Shown in pieces: positions 7,487 through 16,592 of a stretch of DNA of 64,000 nucleotides (positions within the stretch are counted from its first letter, which is position 1; the number at the start of each line of letters is the position of its first letter). This DNA is from Chitinophagales bacterium (lineage in GTDB: Bacteria; Bacteroidota; Bacteroidia; Chitinophagales; Saprospiraceae). Position numbers and translations under genes: made by a program. The stretch covers positions 27,651-91,650 of the forward strand of contig JAAFJY010000034.1 in NCBI GenBank assembly GCA_013299105.1. Direction: 5' to 3'. The notes beneath the pieces are model-generated. The model ran no database searches. It saw nothing but the letters and a program-made list of their open reading frames with translations, and was not told the origin of the DNA.

Positions 7487-8119
7487 ATGAAAAAAATCGA
7501 ACTCGACATAGTAGCCCTTTCTCACAGCGTCACTCAAACGCATAATTATGCCGTGGTGTTGGGAGAAAAAAGAGGCCCCAGGCGTTTGCCCATCGTCATT
7601 GGCAGCTTTGAAGCCCAAGCCATTGCCGTAGCGATGGAGCGCATGACGCCCAACCGCCCCTTGACCCATGACCTGTTGAAAAACTCACTCGATGCCTTCA
7701 ACATCAAGCTCAAGGAAATCTTGATCAACAACTTGCTGGATGGTATTTTTTACGCCCGTCTGGTATGTGAACAGAATGGTGAGTTGGTGGAAGTAGACTC
7801 TCGTACTTCTGATGCCCTGGCAATGGCCGTTCGTTTTTCCTGCCCGATTTTTACTTACGAGTTCATCCTCGATGCTGCTGGCGTAGTTTTGGAAGAAAGT
7901 AGCCTCGGTGACATCAGCAACGAAGACGAGGACGACGAAGACCTCGATGATGATCTTCTCGCGCATGGTATACCTAGTACGGGTGCGAATCCATTGGCTT
8001 CTTACTCCACAGAGCAGTTGAGCAAAATGCTTGACGAAGTTTTGGACGAGGAGAACTACGAGAAAGCGGCTAAAATCCGCGATGAAATCGAGCGCCGCAA
8101 GGATCGCAGAAACGACTAA
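7487..8119 (+). CDS. Bifunctional nuclease-domain (DUF151) protein with UVR motif
   Basis: 210 aa. Residues 1-135 are a DUF151 / bifunctional DNase-RNase domain (MKKIELDIVALSHS, RRLPIVIGSFEAQAIA, PLTHDLLKN, VDSRTSDALAMAVRF). An acidic linker follows (NEDEDDEDLDDDL). The end is a UVR motif of the UvrB/UvrC type (EQLSKMLDEVLDEENYEKAA and KIRDEIERR), which usually mediates protein contacts. This domain pair is common in Bacteroidota. The in-vivo substrate is unknown. A strong terminator follows directly. Confidence 0.9.
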   Translation: MKKIELDIVALSHSVTQTHNYAVVLGEKRGPRRLPIVIGSFEAQAIAVAMERMTPNRPLTHDLLKNSLDAFNIKLKEILINNLLDGIFYARLVCEQNGELVEVDSRTSDALAMAVRFSCPIFTYEFILDAAGVVLEESSLGDISNEDEDDEDLDDDLLAHGIPSTGANPLASYSTEQLSKMLDEVLDEENYEKAAKIRDEIERRKDRRND

Positions 8120-8136
8120 AATATTGATCCCCAATC

Positions 8137-8183
8137 AAAAAAGGGCTGCAAGTACTTCCAAAAAACTTGCAGCCCTTTTTTTT
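8137..8183 (+). terminator. Rho-independent terminator
   Basis: Stem GGGCTGCAAGT / ACTTGCAGCCC (8143-8153 with 8165-8175), 11-bp loop, then an eight-T run. The A-run on the left also allows use on the other strand. Confidence 0.85.
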
Positions 8184-8196
8184 ATCACACCCGTCC

Positions 8197-8443
8197 TATA
8201 CTCCTCCACTTCTGATTTTGTACAAACCCAAATTTATTTTCTAATGCCACCGCTACGCGGTTAGGAAATGACTGGTCCCACACTTTTCTACCACAATGTC
8301 ACCGCTACGCGGTTTTTTTTGCGGAAAAAGCCCGTAGGGCTGGCATTGTGGTAGAAAAGGCAAGCAAAGTTTCTTCAAAATGGCGTAGCCATGACATTAG
8401 AACATTAGATTGAAATGCTCAATACCTTTTGTGGTTTAGTATA
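8197..8443 (+). mobile_element. MITE-like element, TATACT ends, copy 2 (247 bp)
   Basis: Ends TATACTcctCCAC (8197-8209) and GTGGtttAGTATA (8431-8443) match the 6015-6175 copy. The middle is different and carries its own perfect 16-bp inverted repeat, CTTTTCTACCACAATG (8283-8298) against 8344-8359, and three CGCTACGCGG-like motifs. No coding capacity. Flanking TA dinucleotides would fit IS630-type insertion. Confidence 0.6.
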
Positions 8444-8510
8444 ATTACAAGTTGACGAGGAATGTCAGTCCGAGACCAGGCACTCGCAGACGCCCAATTG
8501 GAGTCCCTTC

Positions 8511-8573
8511 TTTTCAACGCTTCAACTTTTCAACGCTTCAACTTTTCAACGCTTCAACTTTTTCAATTCCATT
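8511..8573 (+). repeat. Tandem 16-bp repeat upstream of the VPS10 gene
   Basis: The unit TTCAACGCTTCAACTT is repeated about three times, ending 50 bp before the start codon. It probably lies in the 5' leader. Related TTCAAC runs lie at 28707-28742 and 54666-54684. Confidence 0.75.
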
Positions 8574-8623
8574 CTTTTTACCATCTTACCCAAACTTTCT
8601 TGTCACCTAACCATACCACATTC

Positions 8624-11600
8624 ATGCAGACTTACTTTCGTACCCTGGCCTTAGTTTTGCTGCTCGTGCCAGCCAGCGCCTGGAGCCAAAAAAAAGCAGC
8701 AACGCCTGCTCCCACGCCTGTTGCACCCAAAACTGAAACTAAAAAGCACTACCTGGACGATGTTTCGCTGGGTGGTTTAAAATTCCGGGCGGTGGGTCCG
8801 GCGCTCACTTCTGGGCGGGTGGTCGATTTTGCGGTCCATCCTCAGCGCAAAAGCACCTATTACGTAGCTGTTGCCTGTGGTGGGGTTTGGAAAACCATAA
8901 ACAATGGCACCACTTTTGAGCCTATTTTTGACCAGCAGCCCAGTTTTTCAGTCGGCTGCCTGGCCCTGGACCCGCAAAACCCCAACGTACTGTGGGTGGG
9001 CACGGGTGAAAACAACAACCAGCGATCTGTGGCCTATGGCGACGGCGTCTACAAATCAGAAGACGGCGGCAAGTCTTTTAAAAACATGGGCCTGAAGAAC
9101 TCCGAGCACATTGGCAAAATCGTCATCGACCCCACCAATTCCGATGTGGTTTATGTAGCTGCCCTTGGTCCACTTTGGGCACCTGGTGGGGAGCGCGGGG
9201 TGTACAAAACCACCGACGGCGGCAAAACCTGGAACCTGGTTTTGAACATTGACGAGCACACTGGCGTAAATGACATCATCATGGATCCGCGCAATCCCAA
9301 CCTGCTCTACGCCTCCACCCACCAACGCCGTCGGCATGTGTTCACTTACGTGAGCGGGGGGCCTGGCAGTACCATTTACCGCAGCAAGGACGCGGGGAAA
9401 AGCTGGGAAAAAGCTGAAAACGGCCTGCCTAGCGTCGACAAAGGCCGCATTGGGCTCGCCATTTCTCCCGCCAATCCTGAATACCTTTATGCCATTGTGG
9501 AGGCTGCTCAAGGACAGGGTGGTTTTTACCGCTCAATGGACCGGGGAGCAAGCTGGGAAAAACGCAGCGGCCACAGCACTTCGGGCAATTACTACTGCGA
9601 AATTGTGCCTCATCCACAGAATCCCGACATCATTTACAGCGTGGACACCTATTTCCAATGGAGCGAAGATGGCGGAAAAACCTTCAAAATACTGGGTGAG
9701 CAGTACAAACACGTAGACAACCACTGCATCTGGATTGACCCCAGCGACGCCACCCATTACTTGGTAGGCTGCGATGGCGGCATTTACGAGTCATTTGACG
9801 CGGCCAAAACCTGGAATTACAAGTCCAACCTCTCGATCACCCAGTTTTATAAGGTTGAAGTGGACAACAGCAAACCCTTTTATTACATCTACGGCGGCAC
9901 CCAAGACAATTTCAGCCTCGGCGGCCCTTCGCGTACCCGCAGCGCCAATGGAATCACCAATGCCGATTGGTTTGTAACCCAGGGCGGCGATGGTTTTGAG
10001 TCGCAGATCGACCCCGACAATCCCAACATCGTTTATGCCCAATCTCAATACGGTGGTTTGACCCGCTACGATCGCGCAAGTGGCGAAAACCTAGGCATCC
10101 AACCGCAGCCTGCCAAAGGCGAAGCTTCCTTCCGCTGGAACTGGGATGCCCCCTTGGCTACCTCCAAGCACAAACCCGGTCGCTTGTACTTCGCAGCCAA
10201 CAAACTTTTCCGCAGCGATGACCGAGGCAGCTCCTGGACGACCATCAGCCCTGACTTGAGCCGACAGATTGACCGCAACACCCTGGAAGTGATGGGCAAA
10301 GTGCAAAGCATCGACGCAGTGGCCAAAAACGAATCGGCTTCGCAATACGGCAACATCACGGCTTTTGCTGAAAGCCCCAAAAACGCCGAAGTTTTGTACG
10401 TGGGCACCGACGATGGCCTCATCCAAGTCAGCATGAACGGCGGACAAACCTGGACCAAAGTGGACGTGGACCAACTGCCCGGCGCACCCAAACGCACCTT
10501 TGTCAACCACATTTTTGCCTCCAACCACGACCAAAACACCGCTTACGCCTGCCTCAACCACCACAAGTACGGTGACTTCAAGCCCTACGTTTACCGCACC
10601 CAAGACGGTGGCAAAAGCTGGACCAATATTGCTAACAACCTGCCCGAACGTGGCACGGCCTATTGCTTGGTGGAAGACCACATGGACCGCGACTTACTAT
10701 TTGTGGGAACCGAATTTTCTTGTTACGTCAGTGTGGATGCTGGGAAGTTTTGGAAAAAACTCAATGCCGGACTACCGCCCATCAGCATCAAAGACATGGC
10801 CATCCAGCAGCGCGAAAACGACTTGGTGCTGGCTACTTTTGGCCGTGGTTTTTATGTTTTGGACGATTATTCACCCTTGCGTCAGCTCAAGGAAGAACAA
10901 CTCAGCGCCGAAGCCAAAATTTTCCCGGTCAAGGATGCTTTGTTGTTTGTGGAAAGTATGCCCTTGGGTGTACGCGGAAATGGTTTCATGGGGCACAACT
11001 ATTTCAGCACGCCCAACCCAGCAGTAGGCGCTACTTTTACCTATTTCGTCAAGGAAGCCTACAAAACCAAATTGGATCAACGCCGCGAAATGGAGAAGGA
11101 AAAACTGAAAAAAAGCGAGGCGATTCGTTATCCGACCCTGGAAGAGCTGGAAGCTGAGGGGAAAGAAGAGGCTCCTTATCTCTTGTTTTCAATCAAAGAC
11201 CAGGCCGGCAATGTGATCCGCAACCTAAAAACGGGCTTGAGCAAAGGAGTACAACGCATCGTTTGGGATGGTCGCCTGCCTTCGGTACGGCCAACCAATC
11301 TTGCATCTTCCAGTTTTGACAATGTTTTTGAAAGCCCCGACCGTGGAATCATGGCCCTGCCGGGTACTTATACCGTAAGTCTTTCGCGCAGTACCAATGG
11401 TGAGTTGAAAGAAGTAGGCGCTCCACAGACCTTCATGCTGAAAACACTGGGCGGCGAAACCCTCCCCGCTGGGGATCGCAACGCCTTGGTCAATTTCCAA
11501 AAAGAAGCCCAGGAACTGCAAAGACAAGTGTCGGGTGCCGGAAATATGCTTGGTGAATTGCGCAACAAAGCCCAGCACATGCGGCAGGCGATTTTGGCCA

Positions 11601-11938
11601 CACCTGCTTTGCCCAATGGCCTGATCCAGGATTTGCAAAAAATTGAGCGCAAAATTGACGAACTGAGCGCCAACTTGTACGGCAATCGCTACGCCAGCCG
11701 CGTGGACAAAGACCTACCCCCTGGTCCAGCTTCTCGCCTGGGCCAAGTAGCTTATGAAATGTCCGAGTCCACTTCCACCCCTTCTCAAAGTCACCGCGAT
11801 GCCATCAAAATGGCTACGGAGGAGTGCAAGCCGATCATGCAGGCACTGCAAGGTCTGGCCAATGGCCCGATCAAGGAACTGGAACAAAAATTGGAACTGG
11901 CCAAAGCGCCTTATACGCCTGGGAGGACGGGTAATTGA
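8624..11938 (+). CDS. Secreted VPS10/sortilin-type BNR propeller protein
   Basis: 1104 aa. The ATG at 8624 begins a good signal peptide (MQTYFRTLALVLLLVPASAWSQ split at about residue 22); the longer open frame runs into the repeat tract and is rejected. An Ala/Pro-rich stretch is followed by a large beta-propeller with many BNR/Asp-box turns: VYKSEDGGKSF, VYKTTDGGKTW, IYRSKDAGKSW, FYRSMDRGASW, VYRTQDGGKSW. The C-terminal third (about 800-1104) includes a helical region. Proteins of this type are annotated as VPS10 domain or glycosyl hydrolase, but catalytic activity is not established. Periplasmic or surface location is inferred from the signal; no T9SS sorting domain is seen. Confidence 0.88.
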   Translation: MQTYFRTLALVLLLVPASAWSQKKAATPAPTPVAPKTETKKHYLDDVSLGGLKFRAVGPALTSGRVVDFAVHPQRKSTYYVAVACGGVWKTINNGTTFEPIFDQQPSFSVGCLALDPQNPNVLWVGTGENNNQRSVAYGDGVYKSEDGGKSFKNMGLKNSEHIGKIVIDPTNSDVVYVAALGPLWAPGGERGVYKTTDGGKTWNLVLNIDEHTGVNDIIMDPRNPNLLYASTHQRRRHVFTYVSGGPGSTIYRSKDAGKSWEKAENGLPSVDKGRIGLAISPANPEYLYAIVEAAQGQGGFYRSMDRGASWEKRSGHSTSGNYYCEIVPHPQNPDIIYSVDTYFQWSEDGGKTFKILGEQYKHVDNHCIWIDPSDATHYLVGCDGGIYESFDAAKTWNYKSNLSITQFYKVEVDNSKPFYYIYGGTQDNFSLGGPSRTRSANGITNADWFVTQGGDGFESQIDPDNPNIVYAQSQYGGLTRYDRASGENLGIQPQPAKGEASFRWNWDAPLATSKHKPGRLYFAANKLFRSDDRGSSWTTISPDLSRQIDRNTLEVMGKVQSIDAVAKNESASQYGNITAFAESPKNAEVLYVGTDDGLIQVSMNGGQTWTKVDVDQLPGAPKRTFVNHIFASNHDQNTAYACLNHHKYGDFKPYVYRTQDGGKSWTNIANNLPERGTAYCLVEDHMDRDLLFVGTEFSCYVSVDAGKFWKKLNAGLPPISIKDMAIQQRENDLVLATFGRGFYVLDDYSPLRQLKEEQLSAEAKIFPVKDALLFVESMPLGVRGNGFMGHNYFSTPNPAVGATFTYFVKEAYKTKLDQRREMEKEKLKKSEAIRYPTLEELEAEGKEEAPYLLFSIKDQAGNVIRNLKTGLSKGVQRIVWDGRLPSVRPTNLASSSFDNVFESPDRGIMALPGTYTVSLSRSTNGELKEVGAPQTFMLKTLGGETLPAGDRNALVNFQKEAQELQRQVSGAGNMLGELRNKAQHMRQAILATPALPNGLIQDLQKIERKIDELSANLYGNRYASRVDKDLPPGPASRLGQVAYEMSESTSTPSQSHRDAIKMATEECKPIMQALQGLANGPIKELEQKLELAKAPYTPGRTGN

Positions 11939-11949
11939 GGGACTGAATA

Positions 11950-12008
11950 AAAAAGCGCGTTTACGTTTACCAAACTTTTGAAGTTTAGCAAACGTGAAGG
12001 TGCTTTTT
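11950..12008 (+). terminator. Terminator-like hairpin with repeated palindromic core
   Basis: AAAAAGC on the left pairs with GCTTTTT on the right, around the 31-bp core 11964-11994 (CGTTTACCAAACTT...AAGTTTAGCAAACG). The core is the reverse complement of 22804-22835, with one base of difference in length. It lies between two convergent genes and can serve both. Confidence 0.7.
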
Positions 12009-12937
12009 CACAACCCTATTTTCACCCAATAAATCCTACCTAAGCCATTGCTGTATTGCTGAAAGTGTGTTTTGAGCGCTTCCACAGTTTGGGGTGTTTC
12101 AAACGCCTTCGCTACCTCGCTGCGCTCGCTGCTGAAATACAAAGTTTGGCTGACCGCATCGTAAAAAGGGCAATAATCCAGTTTTTTGGAATTGATTTTT
12201 GACCCTAGGTGCCGAGCTTTTTGCCAGGTCCCATCGGCATTTTTTCGGCAGATGTACAAATCGCTGCCACCCAGGTCGTCTTTGCGGCCATAGGAGCTGA
12301 AAATGATCAGCGATTCATCGGGCGACACATAGGCGTTGTACTCGTAAGTGGGCGAATTGATGGAATCACTGAGGGCTACGGCAGTTTGATAAGCGCCATT
12401 TTCCCATTTGCTGTAAAAAATATCCTCTTTGCGGCTGGCATCGCTGGAAAAGCGGGTGAAATAAAGGTGTCCGGCATTGGTGACGGCGGGATAGTATTCG
12501 TCGGCGTCGGTATTGAGTGTTTTCCCGGTGTGGATGGGTGCGGACCAGACCGATTGCCAGTTTTTGCGTTCCACGTACCAGATGTCTACATCTTTGGGCT
12601 GCTCTTTGGCCTGGATTGGTCGGGCCGAAGCATAATATAAGCGCAAACCATCGGGTGACAAAAAGGGCTCCAAATCACGGTATTGCCCGCTGAAGCTCGC
12701 TACCTGGGGTGCGGACCAGGTTTTTCCTGCTTTTTTGAGGCATAAAATAGCTGAGAAATCCTGCTTGGGGCTCTGCCAGGTAAAGTACAATTCCTGCCCA
12801 TCGCTGCGCATGCTCAGGTCGCGGACATTGCCCAAAGGACCGAAAATATTGGGCAAAAAAGGCTTTACTTCTTGGGCTAAAATGGGGGAAATGATTAAAC
12901 AAGTGAGGGCGATCAAGGCCAATGCTTTGGTTTTCAT
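12008..12937 (-). CDS. Secreted PD40 (WD40-like) beta-propeller protein
   Basis: 309 aa with a signal peptide (MKTKALALIALTCLIISPILAQ divides near residue 21). It has PD40/TolB-like repeats: PFLSPDGLRLYYAS, DVDIWYVERKNW, YYPAVTNAGHLYFTR, KEDIFYSKWENG, YNAYVSPDESLIIFSS, GGSDLYICRKNADGTW, YCPFYDAVSQTLYFSS. Such periplasmic propellers bind proteins or peptidoglycan-linked partners; no OmpA domain is fused here. The stop overlaps the terminator shared with the VPS10 gene. Precise role unknown. Confidence 0.85.
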   Translation of the reverse strand: MKTKALALIALTCLIISPILAQEVKPFLPNIFGPLGNVRDLSMRSDGQELYFTWQSPKQDFSAILCLKKAGKTWSAPQVASFSGQYRDLEPFLSPDGLRLYYASARPIQAKEQPKDVDIWYVERKNWQSVWSAPIHTGKTLNTDADEYYPAVTNAGHLYFTRFSSDASRKEDIFYSKWENGAYQTAVALSDSINSPTYEYNAYVSPDESLIIFSSYGRKDDLGGSDLYICRKNADGTWQKARHLGSKINSKKLDYCPFYDAVSQTLYFSSERSEVAKAFETPQTVEALKTHFQQYSNGLGRIYWVKIGL

Positions 12938-13315
12938 ACTTGTGAAGTTGAGATGAGCAAGTCTTCACCACAAAAGTGCAAATGCGATTTTAGACCATTT
13001 TTATTTACCGATAGACGGTGGTGTTTTTTCGGTAAAAAACTAATTCGGTCCTTTGGTGGCTTTTTTGTTCAAAACCTGCTGGACCTTGGCTTACAAGGCC
13101 TATTTTACTCTTTCGGTCCGAATTTTCTAAAAAAATGCCTAATTTTTGCCTCGAATTTTCTAAAAATCATGCTTGCTTTTGCCCCGAATTTCCAAAACAG
13201 CCCCCACCAAATAGTCCCCAAAAGTTAACATATATCAACCCTTCAGATAAAAGATTCTCGCCCAATGCTACGTTAAAGCTGCACTGAATTTGACCATACT
13301 TAAACCCACTATTCC
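12938..13315. other. Intergenic region, 378 bp
   Basis: AT-rich, with no supportable gene. GAATTTTCTAAAAA occurs twice (13122 and 13153) as a direct repeat. Promoters for both flanking divergent genes should lie here, but no good TTG/TAnnTTTG pair is obvious. Confidence 0.5.
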
Positions 13316-13867
13316 ATGACCACACTATTGCAACGCTGGGCCACAGGTCGCAACGTTTTAATGCTTTTGGCTCTCGATTTTATTTTCATGTTGGGAGTTA
13401 TGCCTGCTTTGCAAAAAAAGATGCAAAACCTCACAGGCCAGGCGTTTAATCCCATTGATCTGAGTATGCCTTCTTGGGACAAAGCGGATGCCATGCGCAG
13501 CATAGAACCTTTGGGCGAGGCAGGGCGGCGTTTTTACCAAACCATTGAATTGAGTGCGGACATCGTTTACCCACTGATTTATGGTTTCGCATTTGCCTTA
13601 GCGATTACTTTTTTGCTAGGCAAAATCAGTAAAGATCCTGGAGGCTTGCGCTACCTGGCTTTATTGCCGCTAGTGGGCATGTTTTTCGATTGGGTAGAAA
13701 ATGGCTTTATTGTAGCTGCCATCCGTAGTTTCCCCAATATTTCTGAGAGTACTGCCTCGATTGGGGGCTTGGCTACAATGGCCAAATGGGGCTTTGGAAT
13801 ACCAGGAATCTTGGTCACTGTTTTGTGTTTTTTGATCTGGTTGTTCAAGTTGATCCGCAAGAAGTAG
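13316..13867 (+). CDS. Polytopic inner-membrane protein, unknown function
   Basis: 183 aa. Four hydrophobic segments: about residues 14-30, 80-98, 105-125 and 155-178, with a soluble amphipathic stretch between the first two (NPIDLSMPSWDKADAMRSIE). The ending LIRKK fits an inside C-terminus. The family is not recognised. It stands alone between a gap and a strong bidirectional terminator. Confidence 0.7.
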   Translation: MTTLLQRWATGRNVLMLLALDFIFMLGVMPALQKKMQNLTGQAFNPIDLSMPSWDKADAMRSIEPLGEAGRRFYQTIELSADIVYPLIYGFAFALAITFLLGKISKDPGGLRYLALLPLVGMFFDWVENGFIVAAIRSFPNISESTASIGGLATMAKWGFGIPGILVTVLCFLIWLFKLIRKK

Positions 13868-13893
13868 GCTCTTCGACGCTGTTTCCACGAAAT

Positions 13894-13938
13894 GAAGCGA
13901 GGGCTGTACAGCATCAAACTGCACAGCCCTCGCTTTTC
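13894..13938. terminator. Bidirectional terminator between convergent genes
   Basis: Perfect 14-bp stem GAAGCGAGGGCTGT (13894-13907), with the opposite arm at 13923-13937, a 15-base loop and a T-run on the plus side. It sits between the membrane-protein gene and the MCE gene. Confidence 0.8.
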
Positions 13939-13955
13939 TCAGAAACAAATCTTGT

Positions 13956-14990
13956 TTATTTCTTCTCCGCCGCGTCTTTGCGGTCGTAGCGCATCACACG
14001 TTTGCGGCCTTTCAGCGGGATGTAGCGGTATGGACGGGCCTTTAAGTCTTTCACCAAGGAATCACTGCGAGCACCCAAGGCGTCGATGCGGGTGTAGAGG
14101 CTGTCACTTTTCAACAATTTGCCCAATGAGCCTTTGCCTTCACCGATGTCGCTCATCAAGCCATTCACCGAGTTGAGCGATTGATCCGCCCTGGCCAGAG
14201 TGGCTTTGAGATTAGCAATAGTTTGGTTGACTTCAGTCATGGTTTGCTTTAGGTCGACGGCATTGAGCTGACCGCTGAACTTGTCGGCATTGTCGATGAT
14301 GCTGTTGATCTTAGAATTGCTGGAGGCCAGGTTACCTGTGATGGTGTTCATGTTTTTTAAGGAACCATTGATATTCCCCGAAGAGGCGGCCAGCAATTGA
14401 TCCAACTGCGCAGTGGAAGATTCCAGGTTGCTCAAAGTCCCTTGCAGGTCACGGAGGCTTGTGGCCATCGGGCTGTTGGGATCACCGTTGCCACTCAAGC
14501 TGTTGCTGATGGTATCGAGAATACCCTTTACCCCCAACTGAATCACCGACATGTAGTCCTCCAATTCTTCACGGGGAATGTTGGCTCCTAAAAAGCCTAC
14601 TGAACCGGAAGTGAGGTATGAGCCCGGCTCCAAAATTCCGGTATTGGCGTCCATTGGCGGCAATACAAGACGTACACTCTTGGTGCCCATGAAGCCATTG
14701 GCAAAAATTTCGGCCTTCGTTCCTTTTGGCAATTGCAAGTCTTTGCGCAGGTCGAGCGTTACTTTTACTTTGCGGGTTTCCAGGTCTAAGTTTACTGCTG
14801 AAACAAAACCTACTGATACACCCTGGATCACTACCTCAGATGAGGTTTTGATACTCAAAGCATTGGGGTATTCAACATAGTAGATATTGGAGCGACTAAA
14901 CAAGTTCTTGCCTTTGATAAACTTGATTCCCCAAAAAGAAAGGGCGATGGCCACGATGGCCAACAAGGCAATTTTTATTTCGTTAGACAT
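13956..14990 (-). CDS. MCE/MlaD-family lipid-transport protein
   Basis: 344 aa. One N-terminal transmembrane helix (residues about 5-22) is followed by the MCE domain (about 35-115): YYVEYPNALSIKTSSEVVIQ, GVSVGFVSAVNL, GTKAEIFANGFMGTKSVRL. The rest (about 150-320) is a long helical region rich in SNLESSTAQLD, NTITGNLASSNSK and NQTIANLKATL heptads, as in other single-helix MCE proteins that form periplasmic needles. It would act in phospholipid trafficking across the envelope with an MlaE/MlaF-type ABC transporter, not seen in this window. It lies 115 bp after the amidase gene on the same strand. Confidence 0.92.
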   Translation of the reverse strand: MSNEIKIALLAIVAIALSFWGIKFIKGKNLFSRSNIYYVEYPNALSIKTSSEVVIQGVSVGFVSAVNLDLETRKVKVTLDLRKDLQLPKGTKAEIFANGFMGTKSVRLVLPPMDANTGILEPGSYLTSGSVGFLGANIPREELEDYMSVIQLGVKGILDTISNSLSGNGDPNSPMATSLRDLQGTLSNLESSTAQLDQLLAASSGNINGSLKNMNTITGNLASSNSKINSIIDNADKFSGQLNAVDLKQTMTEVNQTIANLKATLARADQSLNSVNGLMSDIGEGKGSLGKLLKSDSLYTRIDALGARSDSLVKDLKARPYRYIPLKGRKRVMRYDRKDAAEKK

Positions 14991-15105
14991 TTGATTGGTC
15001 TTTTAAAAGAGATCAAGGTGTTTTTCAATATTTTGACCAGCACCATATCTCACAGCGCCGCAAAGGTAGTGGATAAAATGATCCATTGGAAACATTAACC
15101 AGAAA

Positions 15106-16587
15106 TTATGGGATGCCCAGGATTTTTTTGGCTTCTGGCAAGGAGATTTTCTTGCCAGTACCATCGTACACCACAATGAAAGCGTCGTTAATCCCCCATT
15201 CCTTGAATGCTTGCCGCACAGCATTGGCCTGCTGGTAGTTGTGGTAGGCAACGGTTCGGGCTTTGAACAGGTTGTCTTCTTTAACCACCTGGATCGGGTA
15301 GCCGTAACTGCGCCATTTGACCAATTCGGTTTCTGGCGACTGAGGGCCTGCGGAGAGTTGTATGTAGAAACTGAAGGTCGTACTGCTTGGCACATTCACT
15401 GGTGCAGGATTCGACTTGGGGATATTGTTGGCCGGATTGGGTGGAGAAGCACCGGGTGTTCCTCTCGATGGCACTGGGCCGTAATTGCTGGCCAAAACCG
15501 GGCGTGGTTCAGGCTGTCGATTAGCTGCTGGCTCATTGGCCCGGGGTGGTGCTGAAATTTCTCTGCTCGAGGTTGTTGTAGCTGGTGGAGTGGTAACAGC
15601 ATTGGACGTGGCGTAGGAATAGGGTTTTTCCACTTTATTTTCTTGCATCACCACCGGCTGGTTCGGGTCTTCGGCGCGGTAAGTAGGGTCTTCCACCGTT
15701 TTTTTGTATTGGCTAAACGCCGAAATAAGCCCTTGGGCGATGTGATCCTGCCCTTGAGTGGTCGACAAGAACTGCTCCTCCCCTGGATTGCTCAAAAAAC
15801 CAATTTCAGCCAGTATACTAGGCATAGCGGTTGCTTTGAGCACAATAAAACCCGCCTGCTTGACTCCGCGGCTGCGACGACCAGTCTGAAAACGGAAGGT
15901 ACTTTCCACCAATTCAGCAAACTGCAAACTTTGCTTCAAGTAAGCATTTTGAAACATACTCAACATGATATGTCCCTCCGTCGAGTTGGGGTCATAGTCG
16001 TAATTCTTTTGGTAATTATCTTCCATCAAGATGGCAGCGTTTTCCCGCTTGGCCACCTCTAAGTTGAACTGGGCGGTATGCAAGCCCATCACATAGGTTT
16101 CGGTGCCCGAAGTGGCGCTGCTGCCTGGCATGAAATTACAATGGATGGAAATGAACAAGTCAGCATTGTTGCGATTGGCAATGGCTGCGCGCTCAAATAG
16201 AGGGATAAAAACGTCGGTTTCGCGGGTCATGATGACCTTGATACCGGGGTATTGGGCCTTGAACAAATCGGCCATTTTTTTGGACACCGACAATACGATG
16301 TTCTTCTCTTTGGTGAACGAACCCAGGCAACCAGGATCATGTCCGCCATGTCCAGGATCGATGACCACAGTTTTTATCTGATAACCAGGCTTCGCAAAAC
16401 CGGGTTTTGGATTAACTTTGCGCGTCTTTTCCGCAAATGAGGCCCTGGGTAGCTTTGGACCAACATTAGCTAAAGAAATGTTAAAGCCCAAAATCAGAAG
16501 CGACGCAAAGAGCAGGCCTTTCGTTTGTAGTACCGTTGGTAATACCATTTGTAGTACCATTTGTAGAAAATTCAAGATTGTAGTCAT
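15106..16587 (-). CDS. N-acetylmuramoyl-L-alanine amidase (Amidase_3) with SPOR-like C-terminus
   Basis: 493 aa. It cleaves the amide bond between MurNAc and the peptide stem of peptidoglycan in the periplasm. Residues about 70-300 are Amidase_3: VVIDPGHGGHD with H80, E94, SIHCN with H149, and catalytic E261 in LAEIGFLSNPGEE. A Pro/Asn-rich linker follows, and residues about 405-493 resemble a SPOR domain (FSFYIQLSAGPQS, PIQVVKEDNLFKARTVAY, ANAVRQAFKEWGINDAFIV) that binds denuded glycan. The signal segment is residues 23-41. The first 20 residues come from a short DNA repeat (TAGTACCATTTG-like, 16528-16564), so a start at residue 10 or 14 is possible. Divergent from lptD. Confidence 0.93.
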   Translation of the reverse strand: MTTILNFLQMVLQMVLPTVLQTKGLLFASLLILGFNISLANVGPKLPRASFAEKTRKVNPKPGFAKPGYQIKTVVIDPGHGGHDPGCLGSFTKEKNIVLSVSKKMADLFKAQYPGIKVIMTRETDVFIPLFERAAIANRNNADLFISIHCNFMPGSSATSGTETYVMGLHTAQFNLEVAKRENAAILMEDNYQKNYDYDPNSTEGHIMLSMFQNAYLKQSLQFAELVESTFRFQTGRRSRGVKQAGFIVLKATAMPSILAEIGFLSNPGEEQFLSTTQGQDHIAQGLISAFSQYKKTVEDPTYRAEDPNQPVVMQENKVEKPYSYATSNAVTTPPATTTSSREISAPPRANEPAANRQPEPRPVLASNYGPVPSRGTPGASPPNPANNIPKSNPAPVNVPSSTTFSFYIQLSAGPQSPETELVKWRSYGYPIQVVKEDNLFKARTVAYHNYQQANAVRQAFKEWGINDAFIVVYDGTGKKISLPEAKKILGIP

Positions 16588-16592
16588 ATAGT

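Noticed and set aside
8462..8623. N-terminal extension of the VPS10 gene
   Set aside because: It translates the TTCAAC repeat tract (FNASTFQRFNF) and would bury the signal peptide 54 residues inside.
10091..10681. Long minus-strand open frames inside the VPS10 gene
   Set aside because: Shadows of the GC-biased coding strand; no recognisable protein features.
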